Shown: positions 8,481 to 16,284, numbered from the stretch's first letter. The stretch: DNA of 64,000 nucleotides from Streptomyces sp. NBC_00094 (GCF_026343125.1 NZ_JAPEMB010000001.1:7879501-7943500), one strand, 5' to 3'. Numbers and translations: made by a program. The notes: generated by a model from the sequence alone, not told the origin.

Positions 8481-8858
8481 ATGAGCGACGTGTACGACTT
8501 GCACATCGACACCGATGTCACGGTGCAGCTCAGCGATTGCTGCCGGGAGGACGCCCAGGCCGTCTTCGACGTCCTCGACCGCGTCTACCAGCTGGAGGAC
8601 ATGGAGACCCCGAGCCCGCAGAAGGTGACGAGTCCCGCCACCACCGTCTGGGTCGCCACCTTCGACACGGCCGCCGGGCGGCACGAGGACGTGGTCCCCA
8701 CCCGTCTGTCCGCACCGGTCGGTGCCACGCTCACCGGCGGCTACCACGCCGTCGACGAGGTCGAGCGGGTGCTCGCCTCCGGATTCGACATCCAGTCCCT
8801 GCAGTCGGTCTCCGGCGACCAGGAGACCGAGGCGCGGCTGCTGCTCGCCTCCCGCTGA
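8481..8858 (+). CDS. Conserved hypothetical acidic protein
   Basis: A protein of about 125 residues with no domain I recognise. It is acidic, with DLHIDTDVTVQLSDCCREDA at the start and a C-terminal helix VDEVERVLASGFDIQSLQSV. The composition is typical of a small soluble alpha/beta protein. GAGGAG touches ATG 8481 directly, which is too close to serve it; GTG 8490, nine bases further, has a workable spacing and may be the real start (122 aa). The gene follows the ligase by about 115 bases and is closed by a strong terminator. Confidence 0.7.
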   Translation: MSDVYDLHIDTDVTVQLSDCCREDAQAVFDVLDRVYQLEDMETPSPQKVTSPATTVWVATFDTAAGRHEDVVPTRLSAPVGATLTGGYHAVDEVERVLASGFDIQSLQSVSGDQETEARLLLASR

Positions 8859-8875
8859 GGGACGAGGTACGGACA

Positions 8876-8907
8876 CCCCGGGCGGAGCGGACGGGCTCCG
8901 CCCGGGG
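8876..8907 (+). terminator. Rho-independent-like hairpin after 8858
   Basis: Perfect 13-bp stem CCCCGGGCGGAGC / GCTCCGCCCGGGG with a 6-base loop, 17 bases after the stop at 8858. No U-run follows, as is usual for Streptomyces terminators. Confidence 0.75.
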
Positions 8908-9040
8908 CTCGGGCATGCCCGTAGGACCCCCCTGCGATCATCGGTATACACCGTGTGTAGAGTCCCTGACGTCGCATGATCCGTCCTGACCAGGCGGTGG
9001 CGACGGTACCGACGTCATCACAGGGAAAGCGGGTTCCAGC

Positions 9041-9826
9041 ATGTTCCGATTCAGGCCGGGCAGCCGCAGGGGGACGGCCGTCGCCCTGCTCGCCGCCACA
9101 TCGCTGATGCTGACGCTCGGCGGCTGCGGCGTCGACCGGGTCACCCCGCGGGACGCGCGGGGGAAGGCCAGGACGGATGACAAGGGGGGCACCGGAACGC
9201 GTCGCGTCGACTGCGCCAAGGTGAAGTGCATAGCCCTGACCTTCGACGCGGGGCCGGGCAAGGACACGCCCCGGCTCCTCGACATCCTCAAGGAGAAGCG
9301 GGTCCCCGCCACCTTCTTCCTGCTCGGCAGGAATCACGTCGACCGCTACCCCCGGGTGGTCAAGCGGATCGCCGACGAGGGACACGAGGTCGCCAACCAC
9401 ACCTGGAGCCACCGGATACTCACCGACCTCGACGAGGCCGGGATACGCGAGGAGCTGTCCCTCACCCAGACGGCCGTGGAGAGGATCACCGGCCACAGGC
9501 CGACCCTGATGCGCCCGCCGCAGGGCCGCACCGACGACACGGTCTCCGAGATCAGCAAGGAACTCGGTCTCGCCCAGATCCTGTGGAGCGTCACCGCCAA
9601 GGACTTCTCCACCACCGACTCCGCGTTGATACGCCAGCGGGTCCTGGAACAGGCGCAGGCCGACGGGATCATCCTGCTCCACGACATCTACGACGGGACG
9701 GTGCCGGCCGTCCCGTCCATCATCGACGAGCTCACGCGCCGGGGCTTCACCTTCGTGACGGTGCCCGAACTCCTCGCGCCCGGAAGGGCCGAGCCGGGGG
9801 CCGTCTACGGTCCCGAGAAGGACTGA
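9041..9826 (+). CDS. Polysaccharide deacetylase (NodB domain) lipoprotein
   Basis: A 261-residue lipoprotein with a NodB-homology (CE4) domain, which removes acetyl groups from peptidoglycan, chitin or related polymers at the cell surface. The N terminus has a basic start, a hydrophobic stretch and the lipobox LGGC near residue 28. The domain begins with CIALTFDAGPG (motif 1, TFDAG with catalytic Asp), continues with HEVANHTWSH (motif 2, metal His pair H-T-W-S-H), and has PPQGRTDD (motif 3) and LLHDIYDGT (motif 5). Relatives near cell-wall genes act on peptidoglycan; the polymer here is not known. GGGAAAG before ATG 9041 is the likely ribosome site. Confidence 0.92.
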   Translation: MFRFRPGSRRGTAVALLAATSLMLTLGGCGVDRVTPRDARGKARTDDKGGTGTRRVDCAKVKCIALTFDAGPGKDTPRLLDILKEKRVPATFFLLGRNHVDRYPRVVKRIADEGHEVANHTWSHRILTDLDEAGIREELSLTQTAVERITGHRPTLMRPPQGRTDDTVSEISKELGLAQILWSVTAKDFSTTDSALIRQRVLEQAQADGIILLHDIYDGTVPAVPSIIDELTRRGFTFVTVPELLAPGRAEPGAVYGPEKD

Positions 9827-10209
9827 CGAGACCTGGTGAAACCGGGTGAGGTGCCTCACACCGCCCACACGGGGGTGCACGGAACATTCGGGATACGTTT
9901 ACCGTTCCTATGTATGTGACTGTGAAGGGGTCTGGTCCCCAAGGTCCCCCCCTAGAGGTGACCGCTCTTCGCCGTCACGGCTCACGGCCCCGGTTGGAAT
10001 CCCCCGTCCAACCGGGGCTTTGCCGTTCCCGGAACCACCGGAGCCCTCACGCGGAGGCGAAACGGCGCACGAGAGGCGCGTGACCCGGCGCGTTCGACCC
10101 GTTCGAGTGAGCCTCGGCATGGCCTCCCCCTCCCCGGGCAGTGATCTTCCCGGGCCCTCCGCACGCTGACCGGAGCCCCGCCGACCTGGGACGTTCGAAG
10201 GGGGACTCC
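9827..10209 (+). other. 383-base gap with a C-rich candidate small RNA
   Basis: No protein gene is visible. The region contains a seven-C run at 9946-9952, a GGGG...CCCC hairpin just upstream (about 9927-9940) and the strong terminator at 9987-10018 whose loop is ATCCCCCG. This combination of C-rich loop and terminator resembles a small RNA, perhaps of 6C type, starting near 9915-9925. The rest (10019-10209) shows only the ribosome site of the next gene. Confidence 0.35.
9987..10018 (+). terminator. Strong hairpin terminator with C-rich loop
   Basis: Perfect 12-bp stem GCCCCGGTTGGA / TCCAACCGGGGC with loop ATCCCCCG, followed by TTTG. It lies 160 bases after the deacetylase stop, too far for a normal operon end, so it may close a separate small transcript. 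Confidence 0.7.
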
Positions 10210-10923
10210 ATGTTCCGCAGGACACCGCGTGCCCGCCGCGCGCTCGTCACCGCCGCCGCCTCACTGCTCCTCTCCGGCTGCGCCGTGATCGGACCGAACG
10301 GGCCGGGAGAGCCCGGTGTCCCGGCCGATCGAGCCGCCCAGGACACCCTCCTGAAGGCTGCCGAGCACCGGCTCGCCGTGGACTGTCTCGCGGATCGGGG
10401 CCTCACCCTCACGGCCCGCGCCCGCTCCCCGGCCGAGGACCGGACCCTCCAGGCCGCGCTCTTCGGAGCGGGGCCCAGCGAGCTCTCCGTCACGCTCGCC
10501 ACAGGCGCCACCGTCACCGCCCACGAGGACGGCTGCCTCGCCACCGCGCGGGGCCGGCTCTACGGCGACCCACGCCGCTGGTTCAGGGCCCAGGTCACCG
10601 TCGACAACCTCCGCGCGGAGGCCCAGGCCCGGGTCCGCGACGACCCCGCCCACCAGGAGGCGCTCGCCCGGTGGACCCGGTGCGCCACCCCGCCCGGCCG
10701 ACCCCGTCCCGACCGTCCCGATCCGGCCGTCGGAGCCCGCTGTGCCCGTGAGAGCGGACTCGGCGACGTCCGCGCACGGCTGGAGGCCGTCGAGCTGCTC
10801 GCCGTGCGGGCCCTGCACCGCGACGAGCTCACCGCATACCGGCAGCTGCGCGACCGCGCACTGCTGCGGGCAGTCGAGCTGTCCGCGCCCACCCATCCGC
10901 AGAAAGGCCACGACCACTCGTGA
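10210..10923 (+). CDS. Putative lipoprotein of unknown function
   Basis: A 237-residue secreted lipoprotein: basic N terminus RRTPRARRALVTAAA, hydrophobic LLLSGC lipobox (Cys near 23), then a mostly helical mature part with repeated Arg/Asp/Ala and four further Cys residues. I recognise no domain. The start ATG 10210 follows GAAGGGGG; the longer frame from 10141 lacks a ribosome site. Its stop overlaps the GTG start of the next gene (GTGA), so lipoprotein and the I36-like secreted protein are probably translated together and may interact outside the cell. Confidence 0.75.
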   Translation: MFRRTPRARRALVTAAASLLLSGCAVIGPNGPGEPGVPADRAAQDTLLKAAEHRLAVDCLADRGLTLTARARSPAEDRTLQAALFGAGPSELSVTLATGATVTAHEDGCLATARGRLYGDPRRWFRAQVTVDNLRAEAQARVRDDPAHQEALARWTRCATPPGRPRPDRPDPAVGARCARESGLGDVRARLEAVELLAVRALHRDELTAYRQLRDRALLRAVELSAPTHPQKGHDHS

Positions 10924-11291
10924 AGCGCATTCTCTCCCTCTCCGCGGCGGCCCTGCTCGCCGTCACCGCAGGCCTCGCCCTCTCCACCTCCGCAGGGGCC
11001 GCCGAATGCCCCAGCGGAGAGTTCTGCGTCTGGCAGGACTCGGACTTCGGCGGCCAGCGTGCCAACTGGGGCGGGGACGACGGCTGGTGGGAGAGCTGGA
11101 TCTCCGACACCGACTCCTCCTGGGCCAACCACGGCATCTCGGGACCCGGCATCAAGGACCATGTCCGGGTCTACGAGAGCGCCTGGCAGGGCGGCAGCAT
11201 GACCGTCTGTCTCGCACCGGGCCAGGAGGTCGGCTACAACGGCGCCGCCAACGACCGAGGGGACTCCCACATCTGGTCGACCGGCTGCTGA
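10920..11291 (+). CDS. Peptidase inhibitor family I36-like secreted protein
   Basis: A 123-residue secreted protein. The signal peptide is residues 1-27 (hydrophobic core LAVTAGLAL, cleavage after AGA), and the mature part CPSGEFCVWQDSDFGG with a later YNGAANDRGDSHIW is the beta-gamma-crystallin-like I36 (SMI-type) fold; four Cys can form two disulfides. I36 proteins from Streptomyces inhibit metalloproteinases; whether this one inhibits any protease is inference. Starts GTG 10920 by four-base overlap with the lipoprotein gene, implying one operon. Confidence 0.85.
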   Translation: MKRILSLSAAALLAVTAGLALSTSAGAAECPSGEFCVWQDSDFGGQRANWGGDDGWWESWISDTDSSWANHGISGPGIKDHVRVYESAWQGGSMTVCLAPGQEVGYNGAANDRGDSHIWSTGC

Positions 11292-11306
11292 CCCGTCTCC
11301 GCCCCG

Positions 11307-12077
11307 TCAGCCACGGCCGAGGGGACCGCCCGGGTGGCGCAGGGCGGAGGCCAGCATCAGTCCGGCGCCGCGGACGACGCTCGTCGACGGGTCGTTCGCC
11401 AGCCGCAGACGGGCTCGGAGGAGGTGGGCCAGTCGGCCGGTGACGTCGAGCCGCAGTGCGCCGCCGCCGGTCACCAGGACGCCCCGACGCAGCGCGCCGC
11501 GGACGGCCCCGGTGCGGTCGTGGCGCCACAGGTCGCTGACCATGTCGGCGGCCGTCCCGGCGATCGCCTCCGGCACCCGTCCCGCCTCCGGTATGTCGTC
11601 GACGCCCACCTCGGCCAGTCGCGCGTCCTCGACGAGACCGTCGACGACCAGCGTGACCTCGGTCAACTGGGCGCCGAGGTCGACCACGAGGAGGGGGCCG
11701 CCGCCGGGCGGGGCGGCATAGGCCGCGGCGGCGCGGGCGCTGTCCACGGCGATGACCCGTGCCGGGCCGAGCCCGTCCACCATCCGGCGCGCGGCCTCCC
11801 GTTCCGCCGGGGCGGCGAGCACCGGGTGGGTCAGCATGACGACGGTGTCGTGCCCGCCGTCACCCGGAGCCGAGGCGGTCAGCCGACGCAGCAACCGGAG
11901 CTGGGAGTCCGCGTCGGTCACACGGCCACGCCGTACGGGACCGCTCGGAACGTCCGCGAAGACGCCCGCCCCCGGGGCCCAGGCCCGGGTCCGCGAGCTG
12001 CCGATGTCGAGGGCGATCCCGCGCACCGGCCGTCGCCCCGTGCCCCGATCGCCGCCGGCTGATCCGAACGATCCCAT
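11307..12077 (-). CDS. MreB-like actin-family ATPase
   Basis: A 256-residue member of the actin/Hsp70/sugar-kinase superfamily. It shows ALDIGSSRTRAWAPG (phosphate 1), GPLLVVDLGAQLTEVTLV (phosphate 2) and VTGGGALRLDVTGRLAHL (adenosine motif), as in MreB. At 256 aa it is shorter than MreB (about 340), lacking part of subdomain IB/IIB, so it may not polymerise. It is monocistronic, apart from mreBCD genes. The family in Streptomyces has shown spore-wall roles (Mbl-like) but the role here is unknown. Confidence 0.8.
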   Translation of the reverse strand: MGSFGSAGGDRGTGRRPVRGIALDIGSSRTRAWAPGAGVFADVPSGPVRRGRVTDADSQLRLLRRLTASAPGDGGHDTVVMLTHPVLAAPAEREAARRMVDGLGPARVIAVDSARAAAAYAAPPGGGPLLVVDLGAQLTEVTLVVDGLVEDARLAEVGVDDIPEAGRVPEAIAGTAADMVSDLWRHDRTGAVRGALRRGVLVTGGGALRLDVTGRLAHLLRARLRLANDPSTSVVRGAGLMLASALRHPGGPLGRG

Positions 12078-12195
12078 CGCTTCCGTCCTTCGCTCCGTAC
12101 CCGCTGATTGCGAGGCCGATACGGGCCTTCACTATGCAGTATCAGCAGCGTAATCGCCATGCTGCTTGGGTATCGAAGGGAACGGAGGGGAGCTG

Positions 12196-13386
12196 TCAGA
12201 CCTCGGCGCCGAGCCACAGGTCGGGGCCGAACACCTCGTAGTGGATGTCGGACGCGGCGGTGCCGCGGGTGAGGAGGTCGCCGCGGACCGTGCGCAGGAA
12301 GGGCAGCGGCCCGCAGAGGTACGCCGTCGTTCCCTCCGGCAGGTCGAGCGCCGTGACGTCGGCGCGGCCCTGGCGGGCCGCGGAGTCCTCGCCCGGCTCC
12401 TCGTACCAGAGGTGCAACGCCCCCTCCGGCAGCGCCTCGACGAGGCGGCGCAGCTCGGCGGCGTGCGCGTGGGATGCGGGGGAGCGGTCCGCGTGCGCGA
12501 CCACGACCTGGCGGGTCGAACCGGTGGCCGCGAGGTGGTCGAGCATGGCCAGCATCGGGGTGCTGCCGATACCGGCGGAGGCGAGCAGCAACGGGCCGTC
12601 ACCCTCGGGCAGGACCAGGTCGCCGAAGGGCGCCGACACCTCCACGGTGTCGCCCGCGCCCGCGTGGGCGTGCAGCCAGGAGGAGACTTCGCCCGCCGGG
12701 TCGCCGTCGACCCGCTTGACCGTGATCCGCCAGTGCGGGTGTCCGGGCGCGGCGGAGAGGCTGTACTGGCGGATCTGTCGGGCACCGTCGGGCAGGGTGA
12801 CCTGGACGCTCACGTACTGACCGGGCCGGAAGGCGACCGTGGGGGTCCCGTCGGTGGGGCGCAGGACGAAGGAGACGGTGTCGGGGGTCTCCTCGTTCCG
12901 CTCGGCGATCTCCATCCGCCGCCAGACCTCGCCCTCGGGGACGCCGGTCTCCTGGTAGAGGCGTGCCTCCACCGCGATGAGGGCGTTGGCCATCAGCCAG
13001 TACACCTCGTCCCAGGCCTGGGCGACCTCCGGGGTCACCGCCTCGCCGAGGACCTCGACGATCGCGGCGAAGAGGTGCTCGTGCACGACCTTGTACTGCT
13101 CGGCGGTGACGCCGAGCGAGGCGTGCTTGTGCGCGATGCGGGACAGCATCAGGTCGGGACGGCTGCCCGGGTTGTCGAGGAGCGCGACGGCGAAGGCGGC
13201 TATGGAGCCGGCCAGTGCCTTCCGCTGGTCGCCGTTGGCCTGGTTCCCCCGGTTGAACAGATCGCGCAGCAGCTCGGGGTGGGCGGCGAAGAGCCGCGCG
13301 TAGAAGCGCTCGGTGATCTCGTCGAGCGCGCCGCCGACGGCGGGCAGAGTGGCACGGACGACCGGAGTGGCCTGCTCGGACAGCAT
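12196..13386 (-). CDS. hmpA: Flavohemoglobin (nitric oxide dioxygenase)
   Basis: A 396-residue three-domain enzyme that oxidises NO to nitrate using O2 and NAD(P)H in the cytoplasm. The globin domain (1-140) has the B10 Tyr29, proximal His88 (IAHKHASLGV); the FAD domain includes RQYSLS; the NAD domain has LLLASAGIGSTPML. ATG 13386 is used rather than upstream TTG 13398 because the homologous start is MLSEQ and GAGAG lies just upstream. A candidate NsrR operator spans 13398-13420, and nsrR is the next gene upstream in the same orientation, as in S. coelicolor where NsrR controls hmpA. Confidence 0.96.
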   Translation of the reverse strand: MLSEQATPVVRATLPAVGGALDEITERFYARLFAAHPELLRDLFNRGNQANGDQRKALAGSIAAFAVALLDNPGSRPDLMLSRIAHKHASLGVTAEQYKVVHEHLFAAIVEVLGEAVTPEVAQAWDEVYWLMANALIAVEARLYQETGVPEGEVWRRMEIAERNEETPDTVSFVLRPTDGTPTVAFRPGQYVSVQVTLPDGARQIRQYSLSAAPGHPHWRITVKRVDGDPAGEVSSWLHAHAGAGDTVEVSAPFGDLVLPEGDGPLLLASAGIGSTPMLAMLDHLAATGSTRQVVVAHADRSPASHAHAAELRRLVEALPEGALHLWYEEPGEDSAARQGRADVTALDLPEGTTAYLCGPLPFLRTVRGDLLTRGTAASDIHYEVFGPDLWLGAEV

Positions 13387-13397
13387 GGGAACTCTCA

Positions 13398-13420
13398 ATC
13401 TGGTAGATGATCTGCGTATT
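13398..13420 (-). promoter_or_regulatory. Candidate NsrR operator of hmpA
   Basis: An imperfect 11-1-11 dyad, AATACGCAGAT-C-ATCTACCAGAT on the minus strand, 12-34 bases before the hmpA ATG. The GATcATCTACCA core resembles the Streptomyces NsrR site as I remember it. Six of eleven arm positions are symmetric. Confidence 0.65.
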
Positions 13421-13456
13421 TAAACCCACACGGCCCTCGGAGAGGGGCGCGCACGT

Positions 13457-13918
13457 TCAGGGGGACGGGGAGGCGGGCGACGAGGGGCGAGAAGTGAGGG
13501 AGAGGAGCAGGGGCCCCGTCGGCGAGGTCACGAGATCCGCCACGGTCAGCGGATCCAGCACCCGGTAGAACGCCTCCTGCGCCTCGCGCAGCGCACCCCG
13601 CAGTCGACAGGCCGTACGCAGCGGACACGGGGGGTCGCCCTCGCAGCCGACGACCTCCTCCTCGCCCTCCAGGGTGCGGGTCAGCCAGCCCACCGAGGAA
13701 CGCCGGCCCAGCTCCGTCAGGGCCAGACCGCCGCCGCGACCACGCCGCGCCTCGACCACGCCGAGGTGCTGGAGTCGTGTGACGACCTTCGCCATGTGGG
13801 CGTAGGGCACGTCCATCGACTCCGCCACCTCGCGGGTGGTGACGGACTCCTCCTGCGCGGTGACCGCCAGGCGCATCACGGCACGGAGCGCCAGGTCGGT
13901 GAACTTCGTCAGCCTCAC
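13457..13918 (-). CDS. nsrR: NO-sensing Rrf2-family repressor NsrR
   Basis: A 153-residue Rrf2-family winged-helix repressor whose [4Fe-4S] cluster reacts with NO to release DNA. The N terminus MRLTKFTDLALRAVMRLA supplies the cluster ligand Asp8, and CEGDPPC-PLRTAC gives three Cys at 92, 98 and 104 (C-x5-C-x5-C), the set known from S. coelicolor NsrR (Asp8 and three Cys). HTH: VTTREVAESMDVPYAHMAKV. It precedes hmpA by 70 bases on the same strand and is likely to repress both. A dyad at 13934-13956 lies just upstream of its ATG, consistent with autoregulation. Confidence 0.95.
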   Translation of the reverse strand: MRLTKFTDLALRAVMRLAVTAQEESVTTREVAESMDVPYAHMAKVVTRLQHLGVVEARRGRGGGLALTELGRRSSVGWLTRTLEGEEEVVGCEGDPPCPLRTACRLRGALREAQEAFYRVLDPLTVADLVTSPTGPLLLSLTSRPSSPASPSP

Positions 13919-13933
13919 GATCCGACCGTATCA

Positions 13934-13956
13934 AAGACGTATCTCGGGTACGCATT
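13934..13956 (-). promoter_or_regulatory. Candidate NsrR operator of nsrR
   Basis: An 11-1-11 dyad AATGCGTACCC-G-AGATACGTCTT on the minus strand with seven of eleven symmetric positions, 16 bases before the nsrR start. It is similar in architecture to the hmpA site. Immediately upstream is a large terminator that insulates it from the next gene. Confidence 0.5.
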
Positions 13957-13996
13957 AAGGGGTGGCCTGTCACCGAGCGGTGACGGGCCACCCCTT
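13957..13996 (-). terminator. Long hairpin terminator between SHOCT gene and nsrR
   Basis: An 18-bp stem (one G-U pair) from AAGGGGTGGCC... to its complement, loop GAGC. It ends the leftward transcript of the SHOCT gene whose stop is at 14007 and separates it from nsrR. Confidence 0.8.
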
Positions 13997-14006
13997 CGCG
14001 TCTGCG

Positions 14007-14405
14007 TCAGGCCAGGACCTTGGCCTTCGCCTTCTCGAACTCCTCCGCCGTGATGGAGCCCTTCTCCTTCAGCTCCGCGAGCCGCGCCAGTTCGGCGGCT
14101 GCGCCGCCGCCCGCCGGCGTCGCACCGGCCGTCTTGCGGATGTAGTCCTGGAACGCGGCCTCGGAGGCCTTGGCCTGCTTGACGTCACGCTGCCCCATGC
14201 TCTTGCCCCGGGCGATGACGTACACGAGCACGCCGAGGTAGGGGAGCAGGATGCAGAAGATCAGCCAGCCGGCCTTCCCCCAGCCGCCCAGGTCGTGGTC
14301 ACGGAAGATGTCAGTGATCACCTTGAACAGCAGGAAGAGCCACATGATCCAGAGGAAGAACCACAGCATGGTCCAGAAGAGGTCGAGAAGGGGGTAGTCG
14401 TCCAT
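14007..14405 (-). CDS. SHOCT-domain membrane protein (phospholipase D N-terminal type)
   Basis: A 132-residue small membrane protein. Residues 1-70 hold two hydrophobic helices (WTMLWFFLWIMWLFLLF and KAGWLIFCILLPYLGVLVYV) separated by a short loop, of the cardiolipin-synthase/PLDc_N type; the C terminus ends in the SHOCT motif LARLAELKEKGSITAEEFEKAK. SHOCT units are short amphipathic oligomerisation motifs in multi-domain proteins. It is divergent from a DUF6325/SHOCT pair, suggesting a shared function. Function is unknown. The start ATG is 14405. Confidence 0.8.
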   Translation of the reverse strand: MDDYPLLDLFWTMLWFFLWIMWLFLLFKVITDIFRDHDLGGWGKAGWLIFCILLPYLGVLVYVIARGKSMGQRDVKQAKASEAAFQDYIRKTAGATPAGGGAAAELARLAELKEKGSITAEEFEKAKAKVLA

Positions 14406-14427
14406 GCCTGCACACTCCGTTCCCGTG

Positions 14428-14443
14428 CGGACCTGGAGGTCCG
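14428..14443. promoter_or_regulatory. Inverted repeat in the SHOCT divergent gap
   Basis: CGGACCT-gg-AGGTCCG, a perfect 7-2-7 dyad between the two divergent genes. It could be an operator; there is no regulator gene adjacent. Confidence 0.3.
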
Positions 14444-14561
14444 GCGTCAGGGCGAGTCTCGTGCAGGTGCCCCGCTTCCGCATGTCGGAGCGGCCCGACG
14501 TGCGACCCGACGCCCGCCGTGTTCGGATGATGGCCGAGGACCACATGAGGAACGGAGCAAC

Positions 14562-15002
14562 ATGGGGCCGGTGGAATGTGTCGTGCTCGCCTTCCCGGGG
14601 GAGCGGCTGAAGGTGGCGGCGGTGACGGCCGTCGCGGAACTGCGCAGAGCGGGCCAGGTGAGGCTGATCGACTCGCTCGTCGTCGTCAAGTCCGAGTCGG
14701 GGGAGGTGTCCACCTCCGAACTCGTCGAGTACGAGGAGTACGACGAGGCCACCGCCGTGATCGGGCCCGAGGCGAACCTGCTCGGCCCCGAGGACGCGGC
14801 CGAGGCGGCCGAGACCCTCGAACCGGGCACCAGTGCGCTCATGCTGCTCGTCGAGCACGTCTGGGCCACGCGTGCGGCGGAGGCGATCCATGACGCGGGT
14901 GGCCGGATCTCCGGCACCGTACGCATCCCGCCCCACCACGTCCAACAGGCCCTGGAGGCCCACAGCGAGGCCGTGGCCGCCGCCGCTGCCGGAAGGAGCT
15001 GA
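14562..15002 (+). CDS. DUF6325-type protein
   Basis: A 146-residue protein starting MGPVECVVLAFPGERLKVAAVT, with VRLIDSLVVVKSESGEV and ALMLLVEHVWATRAAEAI; this is the DUF6325 arrangement, an alpha/beta protein often found next to SHOCT or PLDc_N membrane proteins in actinobacteria. GGAG precedes ATG 14562. The next gene begins four bases after its stop, so the two form an operon. No catalytic motif is visible; a structural or sensory role with the SHOCT partners is possible. Confidence 0.75.
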   Translation: MGPVECVVLAFPGERLKVAAVTAVAELRRAGQVRLIDSLVVVKSESGEVSTSELVEYEEYDEATAVIGPEANLLGPEDAAEAAETLEPGTSALMLLVEHVWATRAAEAIHDAGGRISGTVRIPPHHVQQALEAHSEAVAAAAAGRS

Positions 15003-15005
15003 CCG

Positions 15006-15353
15006 ATGTTCATGCGACGCCGCCCCCTCATGCGCCCGGTCGTCCGGCCCCGCGGAGCACCCCTGCTGCGCGGCGCCCTCGTCGGCGGCGCGGCCTACGC
15101 GGCGGGCCGCAGCTCCGCCCGCTCCGCGCGCCGCGAACAGGACCAGGAGGAGGCCATCGCCGACCTCCAGGCGCAGCAGCAGCAACCACAGCAACCGCCG
15201 CCGCCCGCCGCGGCCCCGCCCGCGGCTGCGCCGGGCTCCGGAGCGCCTTCCACGGTGACCGACCAGTTGACCCGGCTCGGCGAACTCGCCCAGCAAGGCC
15301 TGCTCACCCCCGAGGAGTTCGCGGCGGCCAAGGCGAAACTCCTCGGCGTCTGA
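15006..15353 (+). CDS. SHOCT-domain protein
   Basis: A 115-residue protein: basic N terminus RRRPLMRPVVRPRGA, a short Gly/Ala hydrophobic stretch (LLRGALVGGAAYAAG), a Gln/Pro linker, and a C-terminal SHOCT motif LTRLGELAQQGLLTPEEFAAAK. It follows the DUF6325 gene in an operon. The first part may associate with membrane. It mirrors the convergent-side SHOCT protein at 14007, suggesting heteromeric contacts via SHOCT units. Confidence 0.78.
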   Translation: MFMRRRPLMRPVVRPRGAPLLRGALVGGAAYAAGRSSARSARREQDQEEAIADLQAQQQQPQQPPPPAAAPPAAAPGSGAPSTVTDQLTRLGELAQQGLLTPEEFAAAKAKLLGV

Positions 15354-15432
15354 GGCGGTTCAGGGTCGCCTCGCAGCCGACTACCAGCCGGCTAGGGAGC
15401 GGTGGGCCGTCCGGGGTAGTCGCGCGCGCCGC

Positions 15433-16284
15433 TCACGTCCCCGACGGCCGCGGCTGCTCCGGCGGAACCGAGCTCTCGGCAACCGCCATCCACTGGTCCA
15501 GGTCGGCCTGGGTGAACTCCGTCCACGGTGGGACTCCGGGGAGCCGGCGGAGGAGGTCGTAGGCCTCGGCGATCCGGGCTCCGCGGAGGACCGGGCAGTG
15601 GCAGCCTGCGATGACCTCGGCGTTCAGCTGCTCGAAGTCACTGACGACCGCCCCGAACTTCTGGGCGTCCAGCAGGGCGACCCACGGGGAGACCAGCCTT
15701 CCGCCGAAGAACTGGCCGTCGCGGAACTCGTCCGGCGACAGCGCCGCCATGTCGGGCATAGGGGTCGGCACGTTCGTGGCGAAGGTGTCCACGGCCCACA
15801 GGACGCCGGCCTTCGTGTCGAAGAGGGCACGGGTCGTGGGGTTGTCGAACAGAGGTGGTCGCTTGGCGACCAGCGTACGGTCGCCCACGTCGATCGTGTC
15901 GCCGTCGGTCATGAAGCGGCACCGGTTGATCGGGGTCTCCCACTCCTCGGCCATGCGGCCGATGGAGAACCATGTCGTCAACAGGGTCGCGTTCGGGCAT
16001 TCGGCGAGGACCGCCAGCAGGTTGCCCGCGTGGTCGCGGTCGTCGTGGGTGAGGAAGATCCACCGCACGTCCAGGGGATCCACGATGGACCAGGCTGCCT
16101 CCAGCCACTGGGAGCGCACTGCGGGCGCCCCGGTGTCCACGAGGACCGGTTCGGCTCCCCGGATCACCATCGAGTTCATCGGGAAGTGGCCGACCGGTGG
16201 TGCCTCAAGGGCCCACGGGATGACGAACGTCTCCTCGGCGATCTTGTACGGCTGCAGAAGACTGAAACTCTCCATGGTTGTCAT
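15433..16284 (-). CDS. MBL-fold metallo-hydrolase (flavodiiron/ODP-type)
   Basis: A 283-residue metallo-beta-lactamase-fold protein. The metal motif is FLTHDDRDHAGNL (in place of HxHxDH, an ExxD-like variant as seen in the oxygen-binding diiron domains of flavodiiron proteins), followed by GCHCPVL near the C terminus. It begins with SFSLLQPYKIAEETFVIPWALEAPPVGHFPMNSM, the ODP-type pattern. It lacks a flavodoxin domain, so an NO or O2 reductase role would need a separate partner. Its neighbours are hmpA/nsrR on one side and a peroxiredoxin on the other. Confidence 0.78.
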   Translation of the reverse strand: MTTMESFSLLQPYKIAEETFVIPWALEAPPVGHFPMNSMVIRGAEPVLVDTGAPAVRSQWLEAAWSIVDPLDVRWIFLTHDDRDHAGNLLAVLAECPNATLLTTWFSIGRMAEEWETPINRCRFMTDGDTIDVGDRTLVAKRPPLFDNPTTRALFDTKAGVLWAVDTFATNVPTPMPDMAALSPDEFRDGQFFGGRLVSPWVALLDAQKFGAVVSDFEQLNAEVIAGCHCPVLRGARIAEAYDLLRRLPGVPPWTEFTQADLDQWMAVAESSVPPEQPRPSGT

